Assembly: GCA_963678705.1 (NCBI GenBank)
Contig: OY783204.1
Span: 27,848,759-27,912,758, forward strand
Direction: 5' to 3'
Length of the DNA stretch: 64,000 nt
Origin: Panorpa germanica
Taxonomy: Eukaryota; Arthropoda; Insecta; Mecoptera; Panorpidae
The stretch's first letter is position 1. Every line of letters begins with the position of its first letter. The notes under the pieces were generated by a model, which was given only the letters and a program-made list of their open reading frames with translations, was not told where the DNA came from and did not search any database. Made by a program: the position numbers and the translations under genes. Positions 23,226 to 36,356 of the stretch are shown one piece after another.

Positions 23226-25980
23226 ATGTTTCGTACTACTCGATCAAGAGGTCCTCTTATGGAACACAATGATAATAATACTGAAAACACCGAGTTAAAA
23301 AGAAATGTAGATAATTTACCCTATGTAATGAAAAAGTTTTGTGCAGAAGCAGGACCAAGCAATAGTTTTAAACGAGCTAAATATCCTGATGCATCTGATA
23401 CAGATCTGACTCGTAAATCAGATATTTCAGAGAGTACAACAAATATTAACAATTGTATTATTCAATTGAAATGTATTTCTTTAGACCAATGGTCTGCTCA
23501 TGAGCGTAAAATTTACAATTTCTGTAAAGATGGTGATGAACAGTTGCAACTAACAAATCCAATGGATTTACATCAGGATACTTCTCTTTTAAATAAAGTA
23601 AAACAAAACGTATTTTCGGAGAACGTTTTCGATATAAATGATAAACTATCTTTTGCAAAAGTCTTAGAATCGTACTTAAAAGGAATAGGCAGGAAACCTA
23701 TTAATAAAAGCGACTTTACTCTTTCACCAACACAACAATTTAAAGCTCATATACAAGATGTCTTAAATAAATACAATTTCGACATGAAAGCTCGGATGGA
23801 TTTAGATTATGTACCTGACTGTAATAATGATATAGAATTATGTGTTTCACAACATGGAAAACAGGCGGTTAGTTGTAATAATATTGTAATAATATTGATA
23901 GACTTTTATTATTAAATTATATAATTTGTTTATTATATTTCAGAATAATTATAATAAGATGGCTGACTATCTATTTAGCCAGATGTTCTCTTCTTATTTA
24001 AAGGAGCGCAATTATCAGCTTATCATAGATAATTTAAGAGAATGTATAATAGACCACGAAATGTGTCCAGATGTTGGAGTTATGCTTAAAGTGTTTGAAT
24101 TAATATTGGTAAGCTAATTTTTAGCAATTGAAAATGATTTTTATTTATTCACTTTAAAATTATAATAATTTTTTTTGCAGAATATAGAAATGTTACCTGA
24201 AGAAGACAACAGGTTGGTGTATACGCTTCAGTCTCTTGTGGATATATTTGATTTACTTTTCTTAGAGCATCCTCCTCATGCCCATTACATGATGCGTTAT
24301 TATAAGAATCTGCTAACAAGGCCGCTTTCAAAAAACAATAATCGTTCAGGTAATAAGAAGCAATTTAATATTATATGATGCTGTTCTTAATAACATTTTA
24401 AATGTTTATTTTGTTTTAGATGCAAGAACGAAATTTGATCGAGATTTCGGAATATTTCACTTTACTCTTAAATGCTTGGAAGAGGAGCTTAAATCAACAA
24501 GCCCAATTGGTCCACTGATTGAACCTGAATATGTGCAGGAGGACGATTTTTTCTCATCACTGGATTTGGACTTTTTGGATGATTTATGTATAAATAATTT
24601 TAAGGAGCCAAAAAAACGGAAGTTGCATTATTTGCATGAAGCATTGGACCGCAAACAAAGAATTCATAGATTATTTACATTATTAAAAATATTTGTGAAA
24701 CTATTTGAAAATGATTTAGCTTTTTTTACGCTTATGTAAGTAGTAAATTTTATTTATATATTTAAACCAGAAATCTATATTTGTATTTATATCTAAATAT
24801 CTGTTATAGATACGGTGATGATCTTGAGACAAGGGTCAATAAATCTACTAAACCTATACTCGCCGAATTATTATGGCCAAAACCTGCTGGAGCAACTGGA
24901 CACAAAGGTGGATTCATGAACCCTGCCATTAGACGAATTACAGAGTTATTTTTACTTACTGTAAAGTTTCAATTATCACAAATATATATAGATGTTATGG
25001 CTGTAAGTATATTTTCAGTAATATCTTAAGCAGCTGCATTCAACTAGTGTTTCAATATATTTCTTTTTCAGAATCTGTTTTCTTTAGTGGTTCATTCGGT
25101 AAATTTACATGAACCAAATTCTAGAAGAGTGTTTCCTTACATAAGTGTATTAACTAATAGTTTTGCTACAGAAGTAACAAATAAATTAAGAGGTAATAGA
25201 AATGAAACCTATTTAAAATGATGAATCATCATATTAGTTATATATTAAAATTTGATCATTTGTTTAGCGGAGAATCCTGATACTATTTTGAACGTGTTAC
25301 AAGTAATGAAACCAGCCTTCATGAGGTCTCTAGTTATAGACAATCTTCTCAACACAATAACTTCAGTCAAAGTGAAAAGTATTACTAGTTACTACATGTT
25401 AATAAAAGAAGAAAAGTATTTACAATATAAAAAACATATTCCAAAGAATCGTGTGATAGATATAGACAGTTTGCAGACTTGTGATAACTATGACAATTTA
25501 ATAATGTTACGAAATAAAATAACACAAATGGATTTTTTACAAATATTATATCTTGCTATAACATCATATGTTGAATGTTATAAAATTAATGATTTAAATA
25601 GTAAATTAATACATGAAACAATCAAATATTTAGATAATCCTAAAGAAGAATGCTTATCAGAAGGTACAGATAATAAAGTTATGAAAATTTCAAAATCGTC
25701 GGAGGCTAATAGAGATTTAAAAATTTTTGCAGAAGAATTTAATTATAATTTACGAAAACGTAAAAGGACGCCAAACTGTATAAAACAAAAGGAAGCAAAG
25801 AATACGGATTTTATTAAGCTTATTGATGTGATGTTAAATAAAAATGAAATAGCTTCAGTAAATCAATTGAAAAATGATGTAGAAATGTCTCCAGAAACAT
25901 GTTGCAATTACTATAGAAGATGTAGGGTGCTAAAACAATTTTCAAAATGTTGTAGTAAGATTATACAAGCACCACAATAA
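23226..25980 (+). CDS. Uncharacterised 772-aa helical, probably nuclear protein
   Basis: Seven exons, 23226-23867, 23944-24108, 24181-24349, 24420-24735, 24810-25002, 25072-25192 and 25268-25980, total 2,319 nt with consistent phases. The N-terminal 150 residues are polar and look disordered. About 190-620 is predominantly helical, with alternating hydrophobic stretches (for example LVYTLQSLVDIFDLLFLEH, RLFTLLKIFVKLFENDLAFF). It also includes a distinctive GHKGGFMNPAIRRITELFLL segment. The C-terminus has a bipartite-like basic stretch (NYNLRKRKRTP) suggesting nuclear import. I do not recognise it with certainty. A distant Smc5/6-loader relative (SIMC1/SLF2 type) is only a guess. The first ATG at 23226 opens the frame, with an in-frame second ATG 12 codons on. 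Its 3' end converges on eIF4E. Confidence 0.8.
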
Positions 25981-26347
25981 CATATTATACATCAAAAAGT
26001 ATTTTTAAGTTTTTAAGCATTTTTTATGTCTTCATTTTAGCGTGAACTGAAGTTTATTATGAAATTAAAAGTTACAATATATTCAAAATATTAATTTTGT
26101 TAAAAATATAAATTTTATTCGGTATAAGCATTACAAAAATTAAGCTCGTTTTAAAATATGTGTAAATAATGTATAAATTATCGATTTACATTATTTTTTT
26201 TCAATCAATAAGGTTCATTAATTGCAGGCATCTTTGTGGTATCTGATATTGATTCAAAAAAAACCTAAATAATTTCCTTTGAAGAATATAAGCACTAACA
26301 CCAAAGTTAATAATCCGATGGTGAAACTGGACAAAGTAATGATTCCA

Positions 26348-26353
26348 AATAAA
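26348..26353 (+). terminator. Poly(A) signal of the 772-aa protein gene
   Basis: AATAAA about 370 bases past the stop codon. A minus-strand AATAAA for eIF4E lies only about 30 bases beyond (26380-26385), so the two convergent transcripts may end in the same small region or overlap. Confidence 0.45.
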
Positions 26354-26379
26354 TTAAAATAAAAAAACTGTTTCAAAGT

Positions 26380-26385
26380 TTTATT
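26380..26385 (-). terminator. eIF4E1: Possible poly(A) signal of eIF4E
   Basis: Plus-strand TTTATT gives minus-strand AATAAA about 450 bases past the eIF4E stop codon. Other candidates exist closer to the stop, so this is one option. Confidence 0.35.
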
Positions 26386-26835
26386 TTATAGTTTTACATA
26401 CATAATTAGATATAATTATTCGATATATTTTAGACATAATTATTCGATCTTTTTGATAGTTATTAAAAGAAAATTAATATAAAAATGCGATAAATACTTC
26501 CAAGCACATTAGCAATTAAGAGTATTCTATTAGTTTCAGCTTTATACAATAAAATACATAAGAAAAATTAAATACTTCTTTAATTAATATATAAACATCT
26601 CTTACTTTCAATTTAATAATTAATATTAAAGAATAATAAAAAAAAAAGAACAATTGTATTCCAAATTTTCTATTCTAAGTTGATATCCATTGACAAATAT
26701 ATCGCAGTAAAATTCCACAACAAACACAAGACAAAAAAAAAATTAAACAAAAACTAAGACAAACTCCTTAATTTTACAAAAGACAAACGTTGTGGAATTA
26801 TCCCGTAATAAAATGTAAATGGACTTTGGCTTTTT

Positions 26836-27887
26836 TTAAACATAGTATGAGTTTTTGGTAATAGAACCAGCCTTTACCATAGTATCTTTATGAATTTGGT
26901 ATCCTATTTGAATTTTTGGGGCAATTCTGAGACGTTCCTTAAGTTTTTTGCCAATCTCCATCACTGAATTTGAATGCGTAGCATCACAGGTCCAAACAGC
27001 TGTCGATTATATTAATTAAAAATTGCTTTCTTTGTGTAGTTAGTCTTTAGATATAGTTATACTCACCTATCTTGTCTCCTTTTCCTCTGATGTTGACTAC
27101 AGCTCCACAAACGTCGTCGGAATTATCGAAAGTTTCTCCAATCATGCAGAGTAACTGTTAACAGAGTACCATGAATGTAAACTTAAAATAAAATATTAAA
27201 ATGGTTAAGCTCTTAAACTGTTTACTTACAATATCTAACCAAAAACGGTCCAGATCATTATTCCGCTGCTTCTTTTCCAAATTAATGAGCCAGCGGCCAC
27301 CACGCTTGTTTGCGTCGTCTTCCCACATGGGACGGATTCCTTGTTTAAACAAGGAATAATCACAACCTTGACGCAACTCGCTGGCCAATTTAATATGATT
27401 GTAGACACTGTAAAATATAGTAACGATATATCAATCATCAGATTACGTTATTAAGTCATGCATCCTTCTGCTTATTCTATTACAATTACGCGACTTCATA
27501 AGTGTGTCCTGCAGCTGCAACTCATATTAATGATTAATTGAACAACAAATCAGACAACAATAAAACCTTTACTGATACTGGAACGGATTGAGGTCAAGGA
27601 TATAATATTAGAAAAGAAATGTTACCTCCAAAAGTCCTCGACAGTGTCAAAACTAGTTATTTCTCTTAAATTGTCTTCCCAACTCTTCTGACGGTCATTC
27701 TCGTAGTACCATAGCGTCCATCTATGCTGCAGAGGATGCTTAATTAAAAACTCAGGTTGAATCTCATTCATGGTGTCCGTTTTGGTTTCGACTTCCTAAA
27801 TTATTTTTTAATTAAAAAAATATATAAATAACACATTTATTGTATTCAGAATTGAATGATTACCAAATTAGAATTAGCGTACTCCAT
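26836..27887 (-). CDS. eIF4E1: Eukaryotic translation initiation factor 4E (eIF4E), complete
   Basis: eIF4E binds the mRNA 5' cap and recruits eIF4G. Five exons (minus), 27887-27864, 27795-27626, 27407-27230, 27154-27067 and 26999-26836, give 624 nt, 207 aa. Cap-stacking Trp residues are at 47 (QKSWED) and 93 (RPMWEDD), with the cap-contacting Glu at 94. The dorsal eIF4G/4E-BP-binding Trp is at 64 (EDFWSVYNH). [17 protein letters not shown] and DLDRFWLD are family signatures. The Ser equivalent to the Mnk-phosphorylated residue is kept near the end (AGSITKN, about 199). The first coding exon is only eight codons (MEYANSNL), followed by a 68-bp intron. An in-frame ATG nine codons into exon 2 (residue 17) is an alternative start. 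The N-terminal tail is short compared with the human 217-aa protein. Confidence 0.95.
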
Positions 27888-28600
27888 TACTAATATTTTT
27901 AATAAATTACGGTTTAGGACATTTTTTGAGTGAAAATTTTGGGTTGCGGATACAAAAAGAAGCGGAAAACAATTGTAATATTTAAACAAAATAATATATG
28001 CTAGTTCATTTATTAAAAAAAAGAAAGTCAATATGGAACAACAGATTATCAAAGTAGTATTTGTTATATCTTACAGCACCTTTCTAAAAATATAAAATAG
28101 GGGTCACGATTTATTGTACACTATTTAATATATTATTTAATTTGAGTAAATATTATTTATTATATTATTTAGAGAACCTGATGAAAGTTCGAGTCAGTAG
28201 TTAAAGGAACTATAGGAACCACCACATGAGCCATTTAATTAATTTGACAAGAAATGAAAGAGTATATTAATGGCATTAATTTGTTTAACCTTTCTATTTA
28301 AACATTATATTTTAAAGTTTCTGGCTCTGGTTCTAAAGGTGTCCATTGATCAAATTTTTAGAAATGTGCTTCTAAATAAAAATATGTCTAAATCAATAAA
28401 TATATTTATCTTTTTTAGTATCTATAATATTATTATCTATTAGAATTAATTAATTATTATTATTAATTTAATTAAAATACAAATGATCTAACGAGTGTTG
28501 CTCTTAGAAATATGAAGTCTTTAGAGCAACAATAAAATTAATTTCTTTTTAATCTAATCTAATCTTTTTTATAATTTAGCTTACGTGTAGCGTTAATTAT

Positions 28601-28648
28601 TAAAGTATAAAGTCTTTAAAGTATAAAGTCTTTAAAGTATAAGTCTTT
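28601..28648. repeat. 18-bp tandem repeat (aaagtataaagtcttt), about 2.5 copies
   Basis: Consecutive, nearly identical units, each internally almost palindromic (aaag...cttt). Upstream of eIF4E. Confidence 0.6.
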
Positions 28649-31109
28649 CCAATCCTTCGCATTTGCAATATTTAAAATTATTTGTCGATACCCTGCTATA
28701 GTTTTTCAACTTCTCTGGGAAAATATTTCCTTTTATTGCACAAAATCTATTTATTTACTAAATCATATAATAATATAATTTTCTTATTATGCTAATTTGT
28801 TTATATTCTTTAAATTATTTGTAAATGTGAATTAAAAGTTATTTAAAAACGTGTTTGCCTATTCTTTGTCTGTTGGCTAAGCTGTTCTTCTATTTTGATT
28901 TATTTTTAATGTACGTTTACTGTTGGTATTAAGCAAAACTTTTAATAAAAGAAAATGGCGTAAGTGCTCGGGGCGTGAGTGTTTCTCTACAGTGTTTTTA
29001 AATAAAATAAAATAAGTTTTTAAATAAAGTGATCAAAAGTGACGTTGTTTTATTTTGTATATGTTAACTGTAAGTTTTCTTATTTTTATATATTAAAAAT
29101 TTATTATAAATAACTAACGATTTTTCAATATTTATTGTTGAAAATCTATACACAAAGTTTATGTTTATATTAAAACATAAAAATTGTTTAAAATGACAGT
29201 TTCTATTATTGAAATATTAACTGAATTTTATGTGGACTGATTATTTAATATATCTTGTTTTAAATATATTGTTAAACTATTTTACGTCTTAAGGTTTGTT
29301 ATTTTAATATGACATATTGACATTAATAATGTTATTTCATTGCTGTCACCGCATGTATTCTCCTTTTAATAATAAAAAACATCTGTTCGATTTATTTATA
29401 ATTAATTAATTCTTATTGATTATATAACCAATCCATTTTTAATATTGTATTGAGTAATATTATATTATTACTTAACTTCAACTAAAGTTTAATTTATGTA
29501 TCTGTAGCATCTCTCGTATGGTTTTCATCATTCTAACAAAATGTAAACAAAGAAATAATTAACCATCAAAGATGAATGAACTTTAAGCTTATTAATATTA
29601 GTTTATTTTTGAATAAAAAATAACATTGTTACTTGCAAAAATAGTTTTACATAATTTGTTTTTAACGTTTAAGTATTAGGTTAATCTTTCACTATAAAAT
29701 TATCATTCAATTCCTATTAGAAGTTTAGAATATATTCGATTTATGTGATTACTATTACTATTTATATGTTTACATAACAATTTTTCTTGCTTTTGATTTT
29801 ACATAATGTTTGTGCTAATAATAGTAATTGACATGTAACCGAGGTCATAATTGTATACTCATTTGTTTTGATAATTAATTTTATTACTTAGTAGCGTATA
29901 TGAATCAGATGTAGTACTTAAGAGCTGATAATAGAATCATAGATAATTCAAAGCAGATTGTATATTTATATCAATATAGTCAATCTCCCTTTTCTTCTCA
30001 TAATCTGACAAAAATTTAGAAAAAAAAACTGTTACACATATTAAAACCTATTTATACTACAATATAAATAATATTAATGCATATTTAAATCTATAATCTA
30101 TAGCTATATATGGCAATAGCATCCAACTGTTGCAGCTTAAGCAAATTTGTGATTTATCGGTATTAAAACACAACAAGTTTTTACGCTATATGACAATTAA
30201 TAAATGTTTGCAATTTATTTATTTGATTTTTAATAAATTGAAAATAATAACAGTTTAAACTAGGGTTTTCCCTTTTTTGTATAGCCTTCCTTTTCTTGTA
30301 TCCGGACTATCTTTGGTCCCAATTAATCCAGATATTTCTACTCTGGTACTCTTTTCAATTTATAAATTTATTACAAATTGTAAAACATTTTATGATTTTT
30401 ACCAATTTCAAATTAATTTGTTTTATTTATTTATCCTGGACTTATTTCATGATATTATATATGTTAATTGCAGTACTGCTTAATATTTCATTATAATTCA
30501 TACTCTAATTTTTGCACTGATTTCATCTCAACTCTTTATAGACTTTTCTTCATCTCTTCAAAATTGTCTAGAGGGCAACATTACTTTTAATAACTAACAC
30601 ATAAAGAATATCACATTCTTAATTAAATTTTCTAAAAGTTGTATATGTATAATATTACATATTTTGAGTAGCAATTTTCATTTGCCCTGAAATTAAAAAT
30701 TAAAATTCTTTCAAGTAGAATTTTCTATTTACATATATGTATATAGAGTGTACATATATATGTATATAAGCATTACTTGCATATGCATAGAAGTACCGCA
30801 AACGTATGCAAAATATTTGAATACAATTGTAGTTTATTTATTAAATAATAATTCTGAAGAATTTCTAATAAAATGCAAGCTGTTAGAAATATTTTAAAGT
30901 AATTCTTTATTAATGTTAAATGACTTACTTATTTATTACTTAAGATTTACCCTATTTTTAAAATAAATGACTTAATATCATACGTCTAAATCTATCTGTT
31001 GTAAAGCCTCTATTTTTCAACTGGTGTCTGTTAATTTTTGAAGATTTTTTCAAGGTATATATTTTCTAAATTAGGCTACTTATGTCCGCATCAAGGTATA
31101 AGATTTATT

Positions 31110-31521
31110 TTGCTGTGTGTTGAAGTTTATTGTAGTAAAACTGTCGGAGATATAGAGTTTTAAGTCTTCACCTCTTTTAAACTAGTTTTCCTCTCTTGCT
31201 CAAAATCACCGATCCTTTTGAAACTTTGCATACTCTTTCTTTACATAAATGCCGAGGTAACGCTGATGTTTTTTTCTAAGTGTTGTAAAAATTAAAAAAT
31301 TGAAGGGTTACCTGCAGAAACTTATCAACTAATGAAATCATTTTCGTTTTCTGACTTCAAATAATCCAGTAATGAGTTATGAGTGGCGCCGCGCCGCATG
31401 ACGTCTGAAAATTTCACAAAGTGTTCTTTAAATGTTATTTTATCATGCAGTAATTATAGAAATAATTATATATTAACTGTGTCGTTAAAAGACATTATCG
31501 AAAATATGCTTTTTTTTTGTA
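31110..31521 (+). mobile_element. Truncated copy of the TTAA-MITE family (copy A)
   Basis: Shares the family core with the intact copy at 60328-61013: gtcggagatatagagtttta, the actctttctttacataaatg block, cttatcaactaatgaaatc, and a common end around aattatatattaactgtgtc. Both termini are lost. A partial deletion follows the cccgccgcat-like segment near 31390. Confidence 0.7.
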
Positions 31522-33673
31522 TAGATTAGATCTAATTTTGAAAATCCAGAAGTTACTTGCCTGTTAAACTTAAACAGTTACAAAATTATGGTCAAAATAT
31601 TCATCACTTTATTTTATAATTGCTTTACAAATTATATTCATGAAAACTACTTTTTAATAGAGCAAATAATACCTATTATCTTTAATTCATAAAATAATTA
31701 GAATAATAGTTTTAACGAGTTATAAAAACTTTCTTTATAAAATGTTTTTTACAGCTTTAATGGGTCGGGTCGAGTCGGGTTGGGTCTGCTTTATTGAATT
31801 GATCTATATTAAGCTTGACTAATTAATTTGAATCATTTATTCTCTCCATATAATAGGTTTTTGTTAGTAAACGTAGTGAACCATACCACTACTATGATGG
31901 AGTTACGAAAAATACTCATTGTTTATACAAAAAAATTATTTGGAATTCAGCCAAATTTAAAATCCTTTAATTACTGATATCATTCATTGATTCAAAATAA
32001 AACTTATTTACTGTAAAAAGCAGACGTTTTAATTCATTTCGTTCTGTATTTTATTGTATAAATCGTATAAGTAGTTCAAATTAGGAGAGTTTTGTTTAAT
32101 ACAACATTGCCTGGCTAGTTTATTTATAATAGGAACGACTAAGGTGAAATATAACATCATCTAAGGATGCCGCACTTTCTTAATTTGAACTATAAGAAGA
32201 ACTATGTTATGTTTTGAAGAAAATCGTCGGTCAACGTTTTTCTAAACTTGTAAGAGTTTAATAATTATCCTACTAAACATAAAACATGAATATTTTTACA
32301 TCAGCGAATCCTAGTAACACTTATTCTAACAAGGTTTAAACATTGCTTGAAATCAGAGTATGAACATGACTTTATAACCTTTTAATTCTTAAGGACAACT
32401 TCTCAAGATAGTAAAATCTATAAGAAAGTTTTCTTAATAAGTTTTAATATTCTGTTAATCCACAAAAACGTGGATTTATTTATTTTTAAAGCAGTAAAAT
32501 AGGTAACAAATTGTTGTATGTTAGGAAGGATGTGTATGTGAGGCCCGGAAAACTCTACGACTACGTAAGATTAATTAATATACCTCTAAAGGCTTAATTA
32601 ATGCAAACGAGACCCAGATACTAAAGTAACACTCTTAAATATTGATCGAAGTAATTTAACATCCTTGACGAAACCGAACCAGTAATTTCTAATCACTGAA
32701 CACGCGATATCATTAAAACTCTCAGTTGACGTAATTTACTATATTATAATATTTAACTTTGTCCTCAATTTTATAATCATGGAATATTAAATAATTAAAC
32801 ATTTTGACAATTTTTTAAACTATTATTAAAAATAATTTTTTAATCTTTGGTTATTTTTTAATTTAAATTTTGACGTTAATTTAACAAACTGTTTATAAAT
32901 TATGACTTAACAAGGTAATTTAAATTTGCACGCGATCAATTTTTTAATCGTGAATTATGTGATTTTCAAATCGTTTGAAAAACAACAAAAAAACATTTAA
33001 GAAAAAGTTTATAATCGTAAAAGTATATTGTTTTAGATAAAATGATCTAATTTGTTTTCTATTTTATTATAACATGATATCATCTCAAATAAAACACCCT
33101 TTATTATTCATACTAAAATACAGATAAGACTTTCTATTGACTCAGCGATATTCTAATACAGTTATATGTACTTCCTGCTGCTATAAATGTAACAATTAAT
33201 ATCCAAGCATGTCAATACCCTCTTTGCTAATATGTATTACATTCAGATATCTTTTTATAGACACGTTATTACTATTATATAATTCAAAAAAACAGTAGAT
33301 TGTTTATTAATTACTTTATTAGCTACTTCCGTAGACATTTTGTCGCGTGTGGCATCCTCTTGAGTGTTAAGTGTTGACTCAATATATTGTTTAAAGTTAT
33401 TGTCACCTTTCACCTTGCTTTCTGTCTAACTACAGGTTAAGACTTGCAGCAGGATATACTCGTAAAGTGAACTATTTTATATCAGTGATTCACAGTTGCG
33501 AAATGTAATTAGGTGTGATAGGTTTCAAATATGTATATACAAAGTAAAGAATTCTTTTTCTTACAGGTGTGTGTTTCGTTTTATGTGAGCCTGCAATTAT
33601 GTGAGGGCATAATTAACACCATTCACACAAATTAGTACTTATATAATTTTATAATATAGTGGTGTCTTTTAAT

Positions 33674-33818
33674 TCATTTTAAATCAATATAAAAACGCAA
33701 TATTTCGCCGATATTTGGAAGATATTGTGTTTTATTACTAACCTCAGAGTTTGTACTCTAAATAAAAATATCATCACTTTTCACGTAAATTTTGCGTTTT
33801 TCTATTGATTTAAAATGA
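33674..33818. mobile_element. Short foldback element with about 26-bp inverted arms
   Basis: cattttaaatcaatataaaa at the left and ttctattgatttaaaatga at the right are inverted copies, about 145 bp end to end. The arms also include aacgcaa / ttgcgtt. Non-coding. Confidence 0.6.
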
Positions 33819-34198
33819 ACGCTCTTGTTGAAACAACTATATATTGACCGCTCTTGTTGATAGACCCTAGATAATGTACGCTTGTTACAAAATATCTCTT
33901 AATATAAGAAATTTATAACTCCACTTAATAGTAGATTCTTTCCAAGTGTCAGTAGCCTAATATTTCGACCAATTTAGGCTAGTTATATCGGCTTCTATAT
34001 TTAAGAACTATTTTGGAAATTATTTAAGATGAAGCGATTATTTTGTGTGAACTTAAAGGGCAAAGGGTGTTGTTAGAAAGTTATAAAATAGTAGCTAGAT
34101 CTAAGTTTGTTTAGTCTATGTAAAAAAATACATCGCAAGACATTTTATAACGAAAAGTATCATTTTAAGTAGAAAATTTCAGCAAATGCCTGATTAAA

Positions 34199-34694
34199 CA
34201 GGGTGACCACAGGCCTGGAAAACCTGGAAATCCGGGAATTTAATACAACCTGGAAATATCAGAGAACTTTAGGAAATTTCAATAAATATCAGGGAATTTG
34301 ATTGCGGCAACTATTTCATGTATAGTATATTATATTTCATTCAAAATTCAAAATGAAATGAACCAGAAAATATAAAAAGAAAACGTGTAGCTAATGAAAA
34401 AAAAATTTGTCGCCAAAAAAGCTGAAATTTAGGTTATTGATGATCAATTTAAAATTCTTCAATAATTTTGTCTAATAAATATTAAGAGTTAATTTGTCTA
34501 ATCTATACTAGCCATTAGCTTATTTTTGTCTAACTCAATTTAAGTTACTTTTTATTAACGAGTAATAAATCGTATATATTAAATATTTAAGTGATACGAA
34601 TAAAATTTCTATATCAGGGAAAAGTACGAAAAACTTTACTGTAAAACCTGGAATTATCACGGAAATTTGAAATCATATTTTTGTGACCACTCTA
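34199..34694. mobile_element. hAT-like MITE (cagggtgaccaca ends)
   Basis: The left end cagggtgaccacaggcctgg and the right end ttgtgaccactcta are inverted and imperfect. Degenerate cctggaaat / atttccagg-type repeats recur inside. The flanks share TTAAA but no clean 8-bp duplication was found, so the class is tentative. Confidence 0.5.
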
Positions 34695-35080
34695 TTAAAG
34701 AGAGGTTACTGTATTTGCCTGTAGAAATTATAATACGACAAAATATTCTGACCTCAATATAAAAAAATCATATTGTTTATTTTCAACACATTTTCCCAAA
34801 TATTGATCCGTTGGCGTAACAACATTTACATCACACAAAAAATGACCTAAACCTAAATATTTCTATAGCAAACACACACTGGTTCGTCCGTACAACGAAT
34901 AATACATAACACATATATGATTACCGGATAAGAAAACAAACATACATTAAGCTGAATATCCACGATTGTGTAATACACAACGTACATGTATATTTTTTCA
35001 ATTAAGTCGCTTGTGTGTGTCCCAATTCAGGGATAGACAACCACATCGTGTTCTAGGTTTCATTTCCAATAAAAAGAAAT

Positions 35081-35115
35081 TACGAGAGTTCGGCGGGGAC
35101 ACATTCTTAAAAGAG
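35081..35115. mobile_element. Single terminus of the acgagagttcggcgg MITE family
   Basis: tacgagagttcggcggggac matches the left terminus seen at 2085 and 42794. No opposite end is recognisable. A similar lone end in reverse orientation lies at about 39657-39676. Confidence 0.5.
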
Positions 35116-36320
35116 GCAGCAACAAAATTGGCAAAAGTGGTAAAATTCTGTATTCGATTGTTGTCTATAATAGCAAAAAGGTTCCTTACTCCTGTCTTTA
35201 CTGTGTTTCTTGTACATACATACATTTGGACATATTTTAGGATAGATATTGTTGAACAAAGGAAACAATGAAAAAAGATACCATGTATATTTTTACCCCG
35301 AAGGTTGGTTATTTTTTGTTGGTGATTTCTTTTACCAATCTGGGCTTAGTACGATTCCTTTTTTTAAGTTTTTTAACAAAAAAATAGTAAAACATTTGTG
35401 GTAGTATAAAAAAGTGTATCCAACTACAAACAATATAAGGCTTATAATACGCAAAATAACAAATGTTAACATACCTACTTTAAATACCAACAAAAACTTG
35501 AAAGAGGTTTTCGAAAATAACGAATATCTTTTCTACTTAAAACTTTCTGAAAAATAGAAACACATCCTACATCCTGGAAGCAATGCTATCTTTAGACAAT
35601 CTGCTTTTTTGTAATAATAAACTACTTAAACCATAGAAACCATAAGTACTTTATATTCGTTTAAAATTGCTAATGAATATTTATTGTTATAGTACTTTTC
35701 ATAGTAAATATTGACATATTTTGTTCTTTCCTTTTTGGTGTCTGTCTTCAATCTCGAAGAGACGATTTTTCTATAGTCAGTTAAACTGTACTTATGATAT
35801 TAATCTAAAGAAATAGGTTTTTAATCCTTCTTTTGTCTAAGAACTAACGGAAAATGTAAGCCAGGTTATTAGCTTGGTTAAGCTGCATAATTATGTTCGA
35901 CTAGACGAAATATTCGAGCTGCAAAACAAAATAATCTACCAAGCTTTAAAATTACTACAGTTAATTGATTATTGAAAAATCATCCCTAAGTAATATTTTT
36001 ACAAATTTTAGATACTGATCTTCAATTGGAATTTTTTCTACGAAAAATAAAAACCAGAAAACATTTATTATTTTTTAATTTAGATATTATAAATACATTG
36101 ATAATTTAACCCAGTTGTACACATTCGAATTTACATATTTGCTAAATTTATTTACGAGTATTATATGATATTGATTAGCTTTGTTGTTTTTAGGTATTTT
36201 AATATTCTTTTTATGTTAGAATCATTATCAGTACGTCGCTGATGTTATTGTTTAGTAAGTTTTAGGTTTTTCTCATTCGTTTAAATTTGTTGCAACGTAG
36301 CTGATATTTCTGTACTGCAG

Positions 36321-36356
36321 GCATCACAAAGACATTATTTATAGTGTCTTTGATGC
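36321..36356. repeat. Short hairpin
   Basis: GCATCACAAAGACA and TGTCTTTGATGC pair around a 10-base loop, with one bulged C. Too short for a typical pre-miRNA. Function unknown. Confidence 0.5.

Noticed and set aside
34966-35271. 101-codon plus-strand open frame
   Set aside because: It runs through a lone MITE terminus (tacgagagttcggcgg), has no family resemblance and no splice partners.
36321-36356. Possible microRNA precursor
   Set aside because: A 12-14 bp stem is too short for a pre-miRNA of about 60-80 nt.
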